The translations under genes and the position numbers were made by a program. The notes beneath the pieces are model-generated. The model saw only the letters and a list, made by a program, of their open reading frames with translations. It was not told the origin of the DNA and ran no database searches. Positions 26,585-36,904 of a stretch of 64,000 bases of DNA are shown one piece after another (position 1 is the stretch's first letter; each line of letters starts with the position of its first letter). This stretch comes from Saccharibacillus deserti (GTDB taxonomy: Bacteria; Bacillota; Bacilli; Paenibacillales; Paenibacillaceae), in NCBI RefSeq assembly GCF_013618475.1, contig NZ_JABJVN010000011.1, positions 61,897 to 125,896 on the forward strand, written 5' to 3'.

Positions 26585-27688
26585 TCAAAGTTTGGAAGGC
26601 AGAACTTCGGAAAGAGCTTGGCTTGTCCGGTTCCGGCCGCTTTCTTTGGAACGGTACAGCGCGTCGTCGACCCGGCGAAACAGCGTTTTGGGCGAACCCG
26701 CCGCCGACAGGCCGAACCCGAGCGACACGGTCAGCTCCAACCGGGTGCCGTCTTCCATCAAAAAGAAATACCCTTCGACGGCTGTCCGTATCCTTTCCGC
26801 AACGCGGCCCGTTTCCTCTTCGTACGCGCGGTCGACCAGAACCGCAAATTCTTCTCCGCCGTTGCGTGCGCAGTAACCGTCGGCCGGACAGCAGGAGGTC
26901 AGGATCGTTCCCAGCTGCCGCAGGACCAAATCTCCGGCCTGATGGCCGTAAGTATCGTTGACCTGTTTGAAATGGTCAATGTCGAGCAGAATCAGGCCGA
27001 ACCCTTCTTCATTCCTCAGTGCGCGCCTGAGCCGGCGGTCGTACGCCAGGTGGAACGAACGGGTATTGTGCAGGCCGGTTAAAAAGTCGCGGTGCGCGGC
27101 ATCTTCCATGAAAGCGAACAATTCGTTGGAGTTATTAAGGTGACGCAGCAGAAAAAAAGTAAAGATGCCCGTGCCCGCCGCGATGACGGCGAATATCGGA
27201 ATTCTCTGCACGGCATCGGTTCCGATGATCACCAGGAAACTGCCGATAAGCACGATCAGTTGAACGGCAAAAGCCGCCGCCCATCTGCCCGGCTCCAATT
27301 TTCCTTTTCTCAGAACGGGCGCTACCAATAAAAAAGTCACGATCGCATTGGCTGCGCCTGCATAAGAAGACACGCCGATCGGTCCGAAGAAAAAGAAGCG
27401 GACTACTCCGATCAGCAGGCTTGCGACCAAGCCTCCGGGGATGCCTGCCGCATAAACGGCGATCAGGATAGCGGTCTGACGCAGGTCGATCATTGCACGG
27501 TCATCGACCCGGAACGAAAATTCCATCAGGACAATGCCTACGATTCCCAGTGCAGCCCCCGCTCCCCAGGGCAGCAAAGCTTTGGCCATCGATTTCCGGG
27601 AAGCTTTGCGAAAACGGTTGAAAAAAATATTGCCGAAAAACAGCAGGGTCGCCAAAATGGTGAAGTTAACAAAAAGTTCTCTGAACAT
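26585..27688 (-). CDS. Diguanylate cyclase with 5TM sensor domain
   Basis: A 367-residue membrane protein. The first 190 residues hold about six hydrophobic helices of the 5TM-LYT type. The GGDEF domain follows with an intact active site GGEEF (277-281), so it should make cyclic di-GMP. The RxxD inhibitory site, which normally lies a few residues before this motif, is absent (PADG instead), so product inhibition by that route is unlikely. It lies beside the pilus locus, and cyclic di-GMP often controls pili and motility, but no direct link is shown here. Confidence 0.9.
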   Translation of the reverse strand: MFRELFVNFTILATLLFFGNIFFNRFRKASRKSMAKALLPWGAGAALGIVGIVLMEFSFRVDDRAMIDLRQTAILIAVYAAGIPGGLVASLLIGVVRFFFFGPIGVSSYAGAANAIVTFLLVAPVLRKGKLEPGRWAAAFAVQLIVLIGSFLVIIGTDAVQRIPIFAVIAAGTGIFTFFLLRHLNNSNELFAFMEDAAHRDFLTGLHNTRSFHLAYDRRLRRALRNEEGFGLILLDIDHFKQVNDTYGHQAGDLVLRQLGTILTSCCPADGYCARNGGEEFAVLVDRAYEEETGRVAERIRTAVEGYFFLMEDGTRLELTVSLGFGLSAAGSPKTLFRRVDDALYRSKESGRNRTSQALSEVLPSKL

Positions 27689-27822
27689 GAAGGGCCTCGC
27701 AGTCTGCAGCCATGCAAATTAAACGGCCGGCCGTCTGTCTTTCTTCCAGCCGCTTTTCCCTAGTTTACTCCATTCCCACAGCTCTGCAAAGACTCGTCTA
27801 CTCATGGAAGAATTTGTATACG

Positions 27823-27849
27823 AAAAAGCGCCTCCCGAAAGAGGCGCTT
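27823..27849 (-). terminator. Terminator of the arginine operon
   Basis: Perfect 9-base arms AAGCGCCTC (27826-27834) and GAGGCGCTT (27841-27849), then a T run on the minus strand, lie 32 bases past the argH stop. Confidence 0.88.
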
Positions 27850-27880
27850 AAGCCAGGCCGAACTGCCCGTCTGCCCGGGT

Positions 27881-29284
27881 TCAGGCTCTGCCGTTCAGCC
27901 ATTCCGTCGTCAGCCCGAGCGTCGTTTCCGCACGAACGATCGCCGCTTCCACCTGAGGAGCCGCGGTTCCGCCGTATACGCTGCGGGCATTGACCACGTT
28001 CTCCGGCTGGAGCACGTCATAGATGTCTTCGTCGAACAGGTCGGAGAAGCCTTTGAACTCCTCCAGGCTGAGATCGAGCAGATATTTGCCGTTCTCGATA
28101 CAATGCAGCACCGTTTTGCCGATCACTTCATGCGCCTGGCGGAAAGGAAGGCCTTTGCCGACGAGGAAGTCCGCGATATCGGTCGCGTTCGAGAAGTCTT
28201 TGTTGACCGCTTCGCGCATGCGTCCGGTCCGGACTTTCATCGTCGCGATCATCGGAGCGAACAGGCGCAGCGCGCCGTCGAGCGTCGCTACCGTATCGAA
28301 CATGCCTTCTTTGTCTTCCTGCATGTCTTTGTTGTAAGCGAGCGGCAGCGACTTCAGCACGGTCAGCAGTCCCATGAGGTTGCCGTACACGCGTCCGGTC
28401 TTGCCGCGGACCAGTTCGGCCACATCCGGATTTTTCTTCTGCGGCATGATGCTGCTGCCCGTGCAGAACGCGTCATCGAGTTCGATGAACCCGAATTCCG
28501 TGCTGCTCCACAGCACCAGCTCTTCGCAGAGGCGGGACATATGCATCATGAGAATCGACGCGCCGGACAGAAACTCCAGAATGAAGTCGCGGTCGCTGAC
28601 GGCATCCAGGCTGTTCTCGTACACGCCGTCGAAGCCGAGCTGTTCGGCGACGAAATGACGGTCAATCGGGAATGTCGTGCCTGCAAGCGCGCCCGCTCCG
28701 AGCGGCAGGATATTGATCCGCTTGTAGCTGTCCATCAGACGCTCCGCGTCGCGCTGGAACATGGAGACATAAGCGAGCAGATGGTGCGCGAACAGGATCG
28801 GCTGCGCGCGCTGCAGATGCGTGTAGCCCGGCAGGATCGTTGCCGTATGCTGCTTCGCCTGGTCGATCAGCGCCTGCTGCACGGCCTGCACGAGACCCGT
28901 CAGCTCGACGACGCGGCTGCGCAGATACAAGTGCATGTCGGTCGCCACCTGGTCGTTCCGGCTGCGCCCCGTGTGCAGCTTGCCGCCGACCGGACCGACT
29001 TCTTCGATCAGATGCTTCTCGATGTTCATATGGATATCTTCGTCGGAGACGGAAAATTCCACCTGCCCGGCTTCGATCTTGTGCAGCACTTTGATCAGGC
29101 CTTCCGCGATCGTATCGGCGTCTTCCTGCGGAATGATGCCGCATTTGCCCAGCATGGCCACGTGCGCCAGACTGCCTTGAATGTCTTCCTCGGCCAGCGC
29201 TTTATCGAAATTGATGGAGGCGGTATATTCCTCCACCAGACGGTCGGTCGGCTTCGTGAAGCGGCCTCCCCATAACTTTGTCAT
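27881..29284 (-). CDS. argH: Argininosuccinate lyase
   Basis: A 467-residue enzyme that splits argininosuccinate into arginine and fumarate, the last step of arginine synthesis. The superfamily signature [12 protein letters not shown] is intact, as are the N-terminal LWGGRF and the [12 protein letters not shown] motif. ATG 29284 follows GGAGGAGG closely. It is the last gene of the operon and is separated from argG by a 386-base gap holding a palindromic element. Confidence 0.97.
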   Translation of the reverse strand: MTKLWGGRFTKPTDRLVEEYTASINFDKALAEEDIQGSLAHVAMLGKCGIIPQEDADTIAEGLIKVLHKIEAGQVEFSVSDEDIHMNIEKHLIEEVGPVGGKLHTGRSRNDQVATDMHLYLRSRVVELTGLVQAVQQALIDQAKQHTATILPGYTHLQRAQPILFAHHLLAYVSMFQRDAERLMDSYKRINILPLGAGALAGTTFPIDRHFVAEQLGFDGVYENSLDAVSDRDFILEFLSGASILMMHMSRLCEELVLWSSTEFGFIELDDAFCTGSSIMPQKKNPDVAELVRGKTGRVYGNLMGLLTVLKSLPLAYNKDMQEDKEGMFDTVATLDGALRLFAPMIATMKVRTGRMREAVNKDFSNATDIADFLVGKGLPFRQAHEVIGKTVLHCIENGKYLLDLSLEEFKGFSDLFDEDIYDVLQPENVVNARSVYGGTAAPQVEAAIVRAETTLGLTTEWLNGRA

Positions 29285-29301
29285 CGTTCCTCCTCCCCTC
29301 C

Positions 29302-29393
29302 CAAACCCTCCCCGAGGGAGGGCCCCATAGGGCGACTGCCCTCTGGACACCCGTAAGGGGCAAAGCTTGCAGTCGCTGTTGGCGGGAGGTTTG
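29302..29393. repeat. Palindromic element between argG and argH
   Basis: Within the 386-base gap (29285-29670) an outer pair CAAACC(C)TCCC (29302-29312) and GGGAGGTTTG (29384-29393) encloses a perfect 8-base pair GCGACTGC/GCAGTCGC (29332-29339, 29369-29376). A competing hairpin CCCTCC/GGGAGG lies at 29306-29321. The layout suits a short dispersed intergenic repeat or an mRNA processing element. Between 29400 and 29670 the DNA is GC-rich with no frame that has a ribosome site. Confidence 0.5.
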
Positions 29394-29670
29394 TTTTAGT
29401 TTAGTGGTTATGTCGGTGGTATGTGCCGCCGCTTTTGGCCTGCCTTCGGCGGCCGCGGCTGTCGTCGGTGCGGGTGCGCTCGATGCGGGCAGCTGTTCGC
29501 TGCCTGGTGCGGCGCGCGGCCGGGACTTAAGGCCGGGGGTCGAAGGCGGAGCGCTGTCGCAGCTCCTGTTCGACCGGGTAGAGCCGGGGCCGCAGGCGGA
29601 ACATTTCATTGTTCCTGTGCGGCCAGGTTCCCGTTCGTGGGGAAGCCTTTTTCGCTTTCGATTTTCAATC

Positions 29671-30903
29671 TTATTTATTCTGCTCTACGCTGGCTGCGAC
29701 TTTCAGACGCAGCGCGTTCAGGCTGATAAAGCCCGTCGCGTCGTTCTGATCGTAAGCCTGGCTCGGATCGGCTTCCATGGTAGCGATGTCGGGATTATAC
29801 AGGCTGACCGGGCTTTTGACGCCGGCGCCGATAACGTTGCCTTTGTACAGCTTCACGCGGACGGTACCGGTCACGTTTTTCTGGCTTTCGGTGACCAGCG
29901 CCTGGAGCGCGAGACGTTCCGGCGCGAACCAGAAGCCGTTGTACACGAGCGTGCTGTAGCGGGTCAGCAGGGAGTCGCGCAGGTTCATGACTTCGCGGTC
30001 CATGGTCAGCGATTCCATTTTGCGGTGAGCGGTGAACAGGATCGTGCCGCCCGGCGTCTCGTACACGCCGCGGCTCTTCATGCCGACGAAGCGGTTCTCG
30101 ACCATATCGACGCGTCCGATACCGTGCTTGCCGCCGAGTTCGTTCAGCTTGTCCATCACCTGCAGCGGGCTGAGCTTTTCACCGTTCAAGGCGACGGCAT
30201 TACCCTGCTCGAATTCGATCTCCAGCATTTCCGGCTCGTCGGGCGCGTCCTGCGGGTCGGCGCTGAGCAGGAACATTTCTTTGTTTTCCGGAGCGCTCGG
30301 ATCGAACCAAGGATCTTCCAGCACGCCGCTCTCATAGCTGATATGCAGCAGGTTGCGGTCGGTGGAGTACGGCTTGGCGGCGGAAGCGGTGACCGGGATA
30401 CCGTGCTTCTCGGCATAGGCGATCATCTCGGCGCGGCCCGGGAAGGTCTCGCGGAACGTGTCGAGTCTCCATGGAGCCACCACCTGAATGTCCGGGGCAA
30501 GCGCCGCGACGCCGAGTTCGAAGCGAACCTGGTCGTTGCCTTTGCCTGTTGCGCCGTGGGCGATCATCGTGGCGCCTTCGGCGCGGGCGATTTCGACCAT
30601 CCGCTTGGCGATCAGCGGACGCGCGATGCTGGTACCGAGCAGGTATTGGCCTTCGTACAGGGCGCCGGATTGGAACATCGGGTAGATGAAGTCCGAAGCG
30701 AATTCGGCCTGCAGGTCGTCGATGTACACTTTGGAAGCGCCAGTGGCAAGCGCCTTTTCTTCCAGGCCGTCCAGCTCTTCCTTTTGCCCGATATCCGCGG
30801 TAAAAGCAATAATCTCCGCGTCATACGTTTCTTTGAGCCATTTCAGAATGATCGAGGTATCCAGTCCGCCGGAATAGGCGAGTACGATTTTTTCTTTTGC
30901 CAT
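29671..30903 (-). CDS. argG: Argininosuccinate synthase
   Basis: A 410-residue enzyme that joins citrulline and aspartate with ATP. The ATP pyrophosphatase P-loop ([16 protein letters not shown]) starts the protein, and the second family motif ([13 protein letters not shown]) is present. Length is normal. GGAGG precedes the ATG at 30903 by twelve bases. The gene follows argF by 152 bases. Confidence 0.97.
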   Translation of the reverse strand: MAKEKIVLAYSGGLDTSIILKWLKETYDAEIIAFTADIGQKEELDGLEEKALATGASKVYIDDLQAEFASDFIYPMFQSGALYEGQYLLGTSIARPLIAKRMVEIARAEGATMIAHGATGKGNDQVRFELGVAALAPDIQVVAPWRLDTFRETFPGRAEMIAYAEKHGIPVTASAAKPYSTDRNLLHISYESGVLEDPWFDPSAPENKEMFLLSADPQDAPDEPEMLEIEFEQGNAVALNGEKLSPLQVMDKLNELGGKHGIGRVDMVENRFVGMKSRGVYETPGGTILFTAHRKMESLTMDREVMNLRDSLLTRYSTLVYNGFWFAPERLALQALVTESQKNVTGTVRVKLYKGNVIGAGVKSPVSLYNPDIATMEADPSQAYDQNDATGFISLNALRLKVAASVEQNK

Positions 30904-31055
30904 AAGTCTATATTCCTCCGCTCTCCAAGTTCGATGTCTGTATGCGATCCTTTAAAATCCGATCTATTCCTGTTCGGCGCGGAAGCGGCGATCTCCTGCC
31001 TGGGCCGAATCCGCCGTCTTTTTTCCCCGCTCCGATCCGAAATCCGGGCAGGCCG

Positions 31056-32012
31056 TTACGCCATCAACGTCGCCATAACCGCTTTTTGCGCGTGCAGCCG
31101 GTTTTCGGCCTCGTCGAAAATCACGCTGTTTTTGCCGTCGATCACGCCCGCGCTCACTTCCTCGCCGCGATGGGCCGGCAGGCAGTGCAGGAACAGGTAA
31201 TCCGATTTGGCGTGCTGCACCAGCTCTTCGTTGACCTGGTAGTCTTTAAATGCCCGTTCGCGCACTTTCTGTTCTTCCTCGAAGCCCATGCTCGCCCAGA
31301 CGTCCGTATACACGGCATCGGCATTCTCGACCGCTTCGCGCGCGTCGCGCACAATGGCGATCTTCGAGCCGGTGAGATTCGCGATCTCGCGGGCCTGACG
31401 CACGATATCGGCATCCGATTCGTAGCCTTCGGGACTTGCGATACTGACGTCCATGCCCATCTTCGCGCCGCCGAGCAGCAGCGAATGGGCCATATTGTTG
31501 CCGTCGCCGATATAAGCCAGCTTGCGGCCGCGCAGCGAACCCTTATGCTCCTGGATCGTCTGCAGATCCGCCAGCACCTGGCACGGATGGCCAAGATCGC
31601 TCAGCGCGTTAATGACCGGGATATCCGCGTATTTCGCCAGCTCCGTCACGTTCTCATGGCCGAACGTCCGGATCATGATGCCGTCCAGATAGCGGGACAG
31701 GACCCCGGCCGTATCCGGAATTGCTTCGCCGCGTCCAAGCTGGATATCGTTTTTGCTGAGGAACAGGGCGTGTCCGCCAAGCTGGAACATGCCTACTTCG
31801 AACGAAACGCGCGTGCGCGTGGACGATTTCTCGAAGATCATGCCCAGCGTCTTGCCTTCCAGCGGCCGGAACGTCTCGCCCGCTTTCTGCTTGCGCTTGA
31901 GTTCGATCGCGAGATCGAGCAGGTACTGGATTTCTTCCGTCGTATAGTCGGTCAGTTCGACGAGGTCGCGTCCTTTGAGAGCGAGCCCATGCGCCTGTTG
32001 ATTCAGATCCAT
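31056..32012 (-). CDS. argF: Ornithine carbamoyltransferase
   Basis: A 318-residue enzyme that makes citrulline from ornithine and carbamoyl phosphate. The carbamoyl phosphate site SSTRTRVSFE and the ornithine-side motif HCLPAHRGEEV are intact; the second supports ornithine rather than aspartate as substrate. No carAB genes lie nearby, so carbamoyl phosphate must come from genes elsewhere. Confidence 0.96.
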   Translation of the reverse strand: MDLNQQAHGLALKGRDLVELTDYTTEEIQYLLDLAIELKRKQKAGETFRPLEGKTLGMIFEKSSTRTRVSFEVGMFQLGGHALFLSKNDIQLGRGEAIPDTAGVLSRYLDGIMIRTFGHENVTELAKYADIPVINALSDLGHPCQVLADLQTIQEHKGSLRGRKLAYIGDGNNMAHSLLLGGAKMGMDVSIASPEGYESDADIVRQAREIANLTGSKIAIVRDAREAVENADAVYTDVWASMGFEEEQKVRERAFKDYQVNEELVQHAKSDYLFLHCLPAHRGEEVSAGVIDGKNSVIFDEAENRLHAQKAVMATLMA

Positions 32013-32183
32013 ATCAAACCCTCCTGGAATTCATCGATTTCGTAAAAAGGGAGCGTCCGCGAGCCGGATGCTGCATCCCGGTCCGCCAAACGCTCCGTCG
32101 GCGTCGCTTGTTTGTGCTTCGCCAGCCGCGCATGTTCGCAGATTCCGCCCGGCTTTTTGAGCCAAAGACTGCGAATCCGCAGC

Positions 32184-33374
32184 TCAGGCGCTCGGGGTCG
32201 GCACTTTCTCTTCGATTACCGAAGCGACGATATCGACCGCCTGCTGCACTTCTTCTTCCGTCACGTACAGATTCGGCAGCAGCCGGATGACGTTCGGACC
32301 GGCCGACACGAACAGCAGACCGCGCTGCTGTCCGGCCAGGACCAATTCGCCCACGGGTTCCGCGCATTCGATGCCGATCAGCAGACCGAGACCGCGCACT
32401 TCTTTGACAAAAGGATTGCCGTGCAGGCGCTTGCGCAGTTTGTCCATCAGCAGGCCGCCGATTTCCGCGGCCCGCTCGGGCAGGCGGTCTTCCTGCATGG
32501 TCTCGATCGTCGCGATGATCGCGGACGAAGCCAGCGGCGTTCCGCCGAATGTCGTGGCGTGACTGCCCGCGGTGAACGCTTCCTTGAGATAGGCGCGCCC
32601 GATCATCGCCCCGGCCGGGAAGCCGGAAGCAATGCCTTTGGCGACGGTGAAAATATCCGGCTTGATGCCGTAGCGATGATGCGCGAACCAGGCTCCGGTC
32701 CGGCCCATGCCGGTCTGCACTTCGTCGACGATCAGCAGGATGCCTTTGTCGCGGCACAGCTGCTCGATCTGCCGTGCATATTCGGGGTCCAGCGGATAGA
32801 CGCCGCCTTCGGCCTGTACCATTTCGATCATGACGGCGGCCGTATGCCCGTTTACGGCTTGTTCGATCGCCTGGATATCATGCGGAGGCACCGTAACGAA
32901 CCCGGCCGGCAGCGGCAGGAAGCCTTCTTTGACCTTGTCCTGTCCCGTCGCGGTCAGTGTAGCCAGCGTGCGGCCGTGGAACGATTTGCCCAGCGTGATG
33001 ATCTCGTAGCGATCTTCGCCTTTGACCTTCTGGAAATAGCGGCGTGCCAGCTTGATCGCGGCTTCGTTCGATTCGGCGCCGCTGTTGCAGAAAAATACGG
33101 CGTCGGCCTGCGCCACTTCGGCCAGCTTGCTGGCGGCTTCTTCCTGCTTCGGAATGACGAACAGGTTCGACGTATGCCACAGCGTATCGATCTGCTCCTT
33201 GAGCTTGTCTCCGACCTTCTTCGGCGCATGGCCGAGGTTGGTGACGGCCAGGCCGCTCATAAAGTCGAGATACTTGTTGCCCTGGTCGTCCCACAGCCAG
33301 CTTCCTTCGCCTTTGACAAGGGCGAGGGGGTTGCGGGCGTAGGTTTGGAAGAGTGAACTTTTTTCTTGAGTCAT
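32184..33374 (-). CDS. argD: Acetylornithine aminotransferase
   Basis: A 396-residue class III PLP aminotransferase that converts N-acetylglutamate semialdehyde to N-acetylornithine. The PLP Lys lies in FTVAKGIASGFPAG, and the Asp that holds the ring nitrogen is in LIVDEVQTGMGRTG. ATG 33374 (MTQEKSSLFQTYARNPLAL) is preferred over 33437, with AAGGAG twelve bases upstream. Position between argB and argF settles the arginine role over other class III enzymes. Confidence 0.95.
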   Translation of the reverse strand: MTQEKSSLFQTYARNPLALVKGEGSWLWDDQGNKYLDFMSGLAVTNLGHAPKKVGDKLKEQIDTLWHTSNLFVIPKQEEAASKLAEVAQADAVFFCNSGAESNEAAIKLARRYFQKVKGEDRYEIITLGKSFHGRTLATLTATGQDKVKEGFLPLPAGFVTVPPHDIQAIEQAVNGHTAAVMIEMVQAEGGVYPLDPEYARQIEQLCRDKGILLIVDEVQTGMGRTGAWFAHHRYGIKPDIFTVAKGIASGFPAGAMIGRAYLKEAFTAGSHATTFGGTPLASSAIIATIETMQEDRLPERAAEIGGLLMDKLRKRLHGNPFVKEVRGLGLLIGIECAEPVGELVLAGQQRGLLFVSAGPNVIRLLPNLYVTEEEVQQAVDIVASVIEEKVPTPSA

Positions 33375-33551
33375 GGGTTTGCACGCTCCTTCACTGCGTT
33401 TCTCTCTCCGCTTGGCACGATTCATCGCGGTGATCATTCAAAAAAATCAGGGATTAGGATAGGGAAAAGGCTCGATCGATTCTGTTTCGTTAAGCATTCG
33501 TTTTTTATTTAAACCTGGCAATCGCGGTTGTTCAAGCCAGTTCCTTCGACC

Positions 33552-34415
33552 TCATCGTCGGATCACGGTGCCGATCTGTTCGCCGGACAGGAGCCGGCTC
33601 AGGACGCGCTCTTCGCTGCCGTCGACGATCACGACTTCCTGCACGTCTCCGTGGATGCATTTCATCGCGGCGCGGACTTTGGGAATCATCCCGCCGTAGA
33701 TCTCGCCGCTTGCGATCATGTCTTCGATCTCGGCAAAGGTAACGGACGGCAGCGCCGTCTTGACGCCGTCCACCGTCTTCAAGATGCCGGGCACGTCGGT
33801 CACGACGATCATGCGCGGCGCACCGACAAAGGAAGCGACCGCGCCGGCCGCCGTATCGGCGTTGATGTTGTAGCGCTGTCCTTGGGCATCGACGCCCAGA
33901 GGAGCGATGACCGGCATGTAGCCCATACCGAGCACGCCGGAGACAATCCCCGCTTCCACGTGTACGACGTCGCCGACCAAGCCGACTTCGGAGGCGTTGG
34001 CAACCGGCTTGGCCTGGATCAGCGAACCGTCGGAGCCGGACAGTCCCAGCGCCCTGCCTCCGGCGGACTGGATCCGCCGCACGATCAGCTTGTTGATCGT
34101 TCCGGCAAGCACCATTTCCACGACGTCGAGCACTTCTTCGGTCGTACGCCGAAGTCCGTTGACGAATTCCGTCGGAATACCGAGCTTATCCAGATTCCCG
34201 GAGATGGCCGGTCCGCCGCCGTGCACGATCACCGGCCGCACGCCGTCTGCCTGAAGCCGCGCCAGATCGGTGAAAAAAGCTTCCGGTAAAGCGGCCAGCG
34301 TGCTGCCTCCGCATTTCATGACGAACGAGGCCTGCACGTTCGGTTGGTCCGTGCCCCTCAGAAGCGGGGCCGAAGCCCCCTTGTCGTACGGGAACCGGTA
34401 TACCTGTCGCTGCAT
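33552..34415 (-). CDS. argB: Acetylglutamate kinase
   Basis: A 287-residue amino acid kinase that phosphorylates N-acetylglutamate. The phosphate-binding Lys and Gly motif (FVMKCGGSTLAA) and VIVHGGGPAIS are intact. Compared with many argB products it has about 30 extra N-terminal residues. This long start is kept because GGAGGG lies six bases before ATG 34415, whereas ATG 34319 lacks such a site. In some bacteria N-terminal extension goes with arginine feedback; that is not shown here. Confidence 0.94.
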   Translation of the reverse strand: MQRQVYRFPYDKGASAPLLRGTDQPNVQASFVMKCGGSTLAALPEAFFTDLARLQADGVRPVIVHGGGPAISGNLDKLGIPTEFVNGLRRTTEEVLDVVEMVLAGTINKLIVRRIQSAGGRALGLSGSDGSLIQAKPVANASEVGLVGDVVHVEAGIVSGVLGMGYMPVIAPLGVDAQGQRYNINADTAAGAVASFVGAPRMIVVTDVPGILKTVDGVKTALPSVTFAEIEDMIASGEIYGGMIPKVRAAMKCIHGDVQEVVIVDGSEERVLSRLLSGEQIGTVIRR

Positions 34416-34507
34416 GACTATCCCTCCAGGAGCGCCGGAGAGTTCCGGCTAAGTATCGATTCGCAGTACGGCCGCAGCCGGCTGCGCTTTTTTCATGAAA
34501 ATCAAGC

Positions 34508-35737
34508 TTATGTCCGGTACGCCGCGTTGATGCGCACATAATCGTAAGTCAGATCGCAGCCCCACGCCGTCGCCTGCTTGTCGCCCATATTCAGCTCGAC
34601 CGAGATCGTTACGGTATCGCCTTTTAAGTAATCCAGCGCCAGCTCTTCATCGAATGCAACCGGTTGGGAAGAGGTCAGCACGACAATATCGCCGAGCTTG
34701 ATATCGACCGTATGCGGATGAACGGGCACGCCCGCGCGTCCAACCGCCGCGATGATGCGTCCCCAGTTGGCGTCCGCGCCGTATACGGCCGTTTTGACAA
34801 GGCTTGAGCCGATAACTGTCTTCGCGACCGCCCGTGCGGACTCTTCGCTCTCCGCGCCGCTTACGGTCACTTCGACCAGCTTGGTCGCGCCTTCTCCGTC
34901 GCGGGCGATCGCTTTGGCCAGATGCTCGCAGACACGCACGAACGCTTCGGCAAAAGCCGGCCAGTCCGGATGGGTTTCGTCCAATTCCCCGGTTTGGCCG
35001 GACAATCCGCTCGCCATCACGACCAGCATGTCATTGGTGCTCGTATCGCCGTCCACCGTAATCATGTTGAACGTATTTTCGGTCGTGCGCCGCAGCAGTT
35101 TGTGCAGCGCTTCGCTGCCGATTTTGGCATCTGTCGTCATAAAGGCCAACATGGTCGCCATATTCGGATGAATCATGCCGGAGCCTTTGGCCGCGCCCGC
35201 GATCGTTACGGTCTGTCCGTCGATCGGCAGCGAGACGCACAGTTCTTTTTTGACCAGGTCGGTCGTCAGAATGGCCTGGCTGAACTGTTCTCCGGCGTCC
35301 GCGTCGTTTGCCAGCACATCCGCAAGACGGGCGATTCCGCTTCGTACGCAGTCCATCTTCAGGTTCTCGCCGATGACGCCGGTCGAAGCGACCGCCACGT
35401 CTTCCGGGTTCACTCCGAAACTTTGGGCCGCCAGATCGCGCATTTCCGCTGCGTCCGCGTCGCCCTGGGTACCCGTGCAGGCATTGGCGTTCCCGCTGTT
35501 CACGATGACCGCACGCAGCACGCCGTTCACAAGGCTGTCGCGTGTCGTCTGCAGCGGGGCCGCCTGGAACAGGTTCGTCGTATAGACGGCAGCCGCCGAA
35601 GCGGGAACCTCGCACACGATGGCGCCGATATCGTTTCTGTCCGCTTTTTTCAAACCGCAGTGAAGACCGGATGCCCGGAATCCCTTCGGCGTAATGATCG
35701 ATCCGCCTTCGACGACGGTATAAGAAGGAACTGCCAT
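34508..35737 (-). CDS. argJ: Bifunctional glutamate N-acetyltransferase / ornithine acetyltransferase
   Basis: A 409-residue self-cleaving enzyme. The cleavage site and new N-terminal nucleophile Thr lie in HPNMATMLAFMTTDA, between the alpha and beta chains. It moves acetyl groups from N-acetylornithine to glutamate, which recycles the acetyl group and explains the absence of argA and argE in the operon. ATG 35737 (MAVPSYTVVEGG) is the usual start for the family; the frame stays open to 35779 with no better site. Confidence 0.95.
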   Translation of the reverse strand: MAVPSYTVVEGGSIITPKGFRASGLHCGLKKADRNDIGAIVCEVPASAAAVYTTNLFQAAPLQTTRDSLVNGVLRAVIVNSGNANACTGTQGDADAAEMRDLAAQSFGVNPEDVAVASTGVIGENLKMDCVRSGIARLADVLANDADAGEQFSQAILTTDLVKKELCVSLPIDGQTVTIAGAAKGSGMIHPNMATMLAFMTTDAKIGSEALHKLLRRTTENTFNMITVDGDTSTNDMLVVMASGLSGQTGELDETHPDWPAFAEAFVRVCEHLAKAIARDGEGATKLVEVTVSGAESEESARAVAKTVIGSSLVKTAVYGADANWGRIIAAVGRAGVPVHPHTVDIKLGDIVVLTSSQPVAFDEELALDYLKGDTVTISVELNMGDKQATAWGCDLTYDYVRINAAYRT

Positions 35738-35775
35738 GAGCCGCTTCCGCCTTTCGCTGTATAATCGCTGTGGAA

Positions 35776-36828
35776 TCAAGGATACATCGGAACGAAACGA
35801 AGACCTGCCGCCTCATCCCAGCCCATCATGAGATTGAGATTCTGTATAGCCTGTCCGGCGGCGCCTTTGACCATGTTGTCGATGACCGACACGATGGTAA
35901 CGCGGCCGGTCCGTTCGTCCGCCGAAAAGCCGATATCGCAGTAGTTCGAGCCCGAGACTTCTTTGGTTGCCGGCATGACGCCGTTGTCCCGGATGCGCAC
36001 GAACGGACGTCCTGCATAAAAGGTTCGATACAAATCGATGAATTCCTGCGTGCTCCGCTTTTCGTTGACCGAAGCGTACACCGTACTCAAAATACCGCGG
36101 GTCATCGGAATCAGATGCGAGGTGAACGTCACGACCACTTCTTGGCCGGCCGTCTCGCCCAGCACCTGTTCGATCTCCGGAATATGCTGATGCGCGTTGA
36201 CCTTGTAGGCTTTCACGCTTTCGTTGATTTCGCTGTAATGCGTGCCAAGCCCCGTTCCGCGCCCCGCTCCGGACACGCCGGTTTTGGCATCGATGATGAT
36301 CGTCGCCGGATCGATCCAGCCCGCCTTGACTGCCGGGATCAAGCCGAGCAGCGTCGCCGTCGGGAAACAGCCCGGATTCGAGATCGCCGCACGACCCACC
36401 AACGACTCTCCGTAGATTTCGCTCAACCCGTATACCGCCTGGGCCAACACCTCTTCGGACGCCGGAGGACGCTTGTACCATTTCTCGTAGACGGCTCCGT
36501 CCTTGAGACGCAGATCGCCCGACAAATCGATGACTTTGAGTCCTTGTTCCAGCAGCTTGGGGGTCAGCTCGGCACTTACGCCGGCAGGTGTGGCCAGGAA
36601 GACGACATCGGCTTTGGCTTTGATCTTCGCCGGTTCGATCTGCCCAAGCTCCAGCTCGAGGATATCCGTCAGGTGGGGAAAGCTTGCGCTCAGCGGCGTA
36701 CCGCTGCTCGAAGACGACAGCACACCGCTCACTTCCACTTGGGGATGCGCCTGCAGCAGACGGATCAGCTCCGCACCGCCGTAACCGGTCGCGCCCACGA
36801 TCGCCGCTTTGATCTTGTCTTTGCTCAT
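35776..36828 (-). CDS. argC: N-acetyl-gamma-glutamyl-phosphate reductase
   Basis: A 350-residue NADPH-dependent dehydrogenase. The Rossmann motif AAIVGATGYGGAEL is near the N-terminus and the catalytic Cys is in ISNPGCFPTATLLGL. Start ATG 36828 follows GGAGG nine bases upstream. It is the first gene of argCJBDFGH, so the control region upstream governs the pathway. Confidence 0.95.
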   Translation of the reverse strand: MSKDKIKAAIVGATGYGGAELIRLLQAHPQVEVSGVLSSSSSGTPLSASFPHLTDILELELGQIEPAKIKAKADVVFLATPAGVSAELTPKLLEQGLKVIDLSGDLRLKDGAVYEKWYKRPPASEEVLAQAVYGLSEIYGESLVGRAAISNPGCFPTATLLGLIPAVKAGWIDPATIIIDAKTGVSGAGRGTGLGTHYSEINESVKAYKVNAHQHIPEIEQVLGETAGQEVVVTFTSHLIPMTRGILSTVYASVNEKRSTQEFIDLYRTFYAGRPFVRIRDNGVMPATKEVSGSNYCDIGFSADERTGRVTIVSVIDNMVKGAAGQAIQNLNLMMGWDEAAGLRFVPMYP

Positions 36829-36904
36829 TCTTTCCGGCCTCCGCTCTGTAGGGTTCAAACGCATGCCTGCTGCACATCCATGCATATAGGCTGTATAGAA
36901 CCCG

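Noticed and set aside
29278..31200. 640-codon plus-strand frame through argG and the argG-argH gap
   Set aside because: Its larger part is antisense to argG; no ribosome site and no domain in the gap part.
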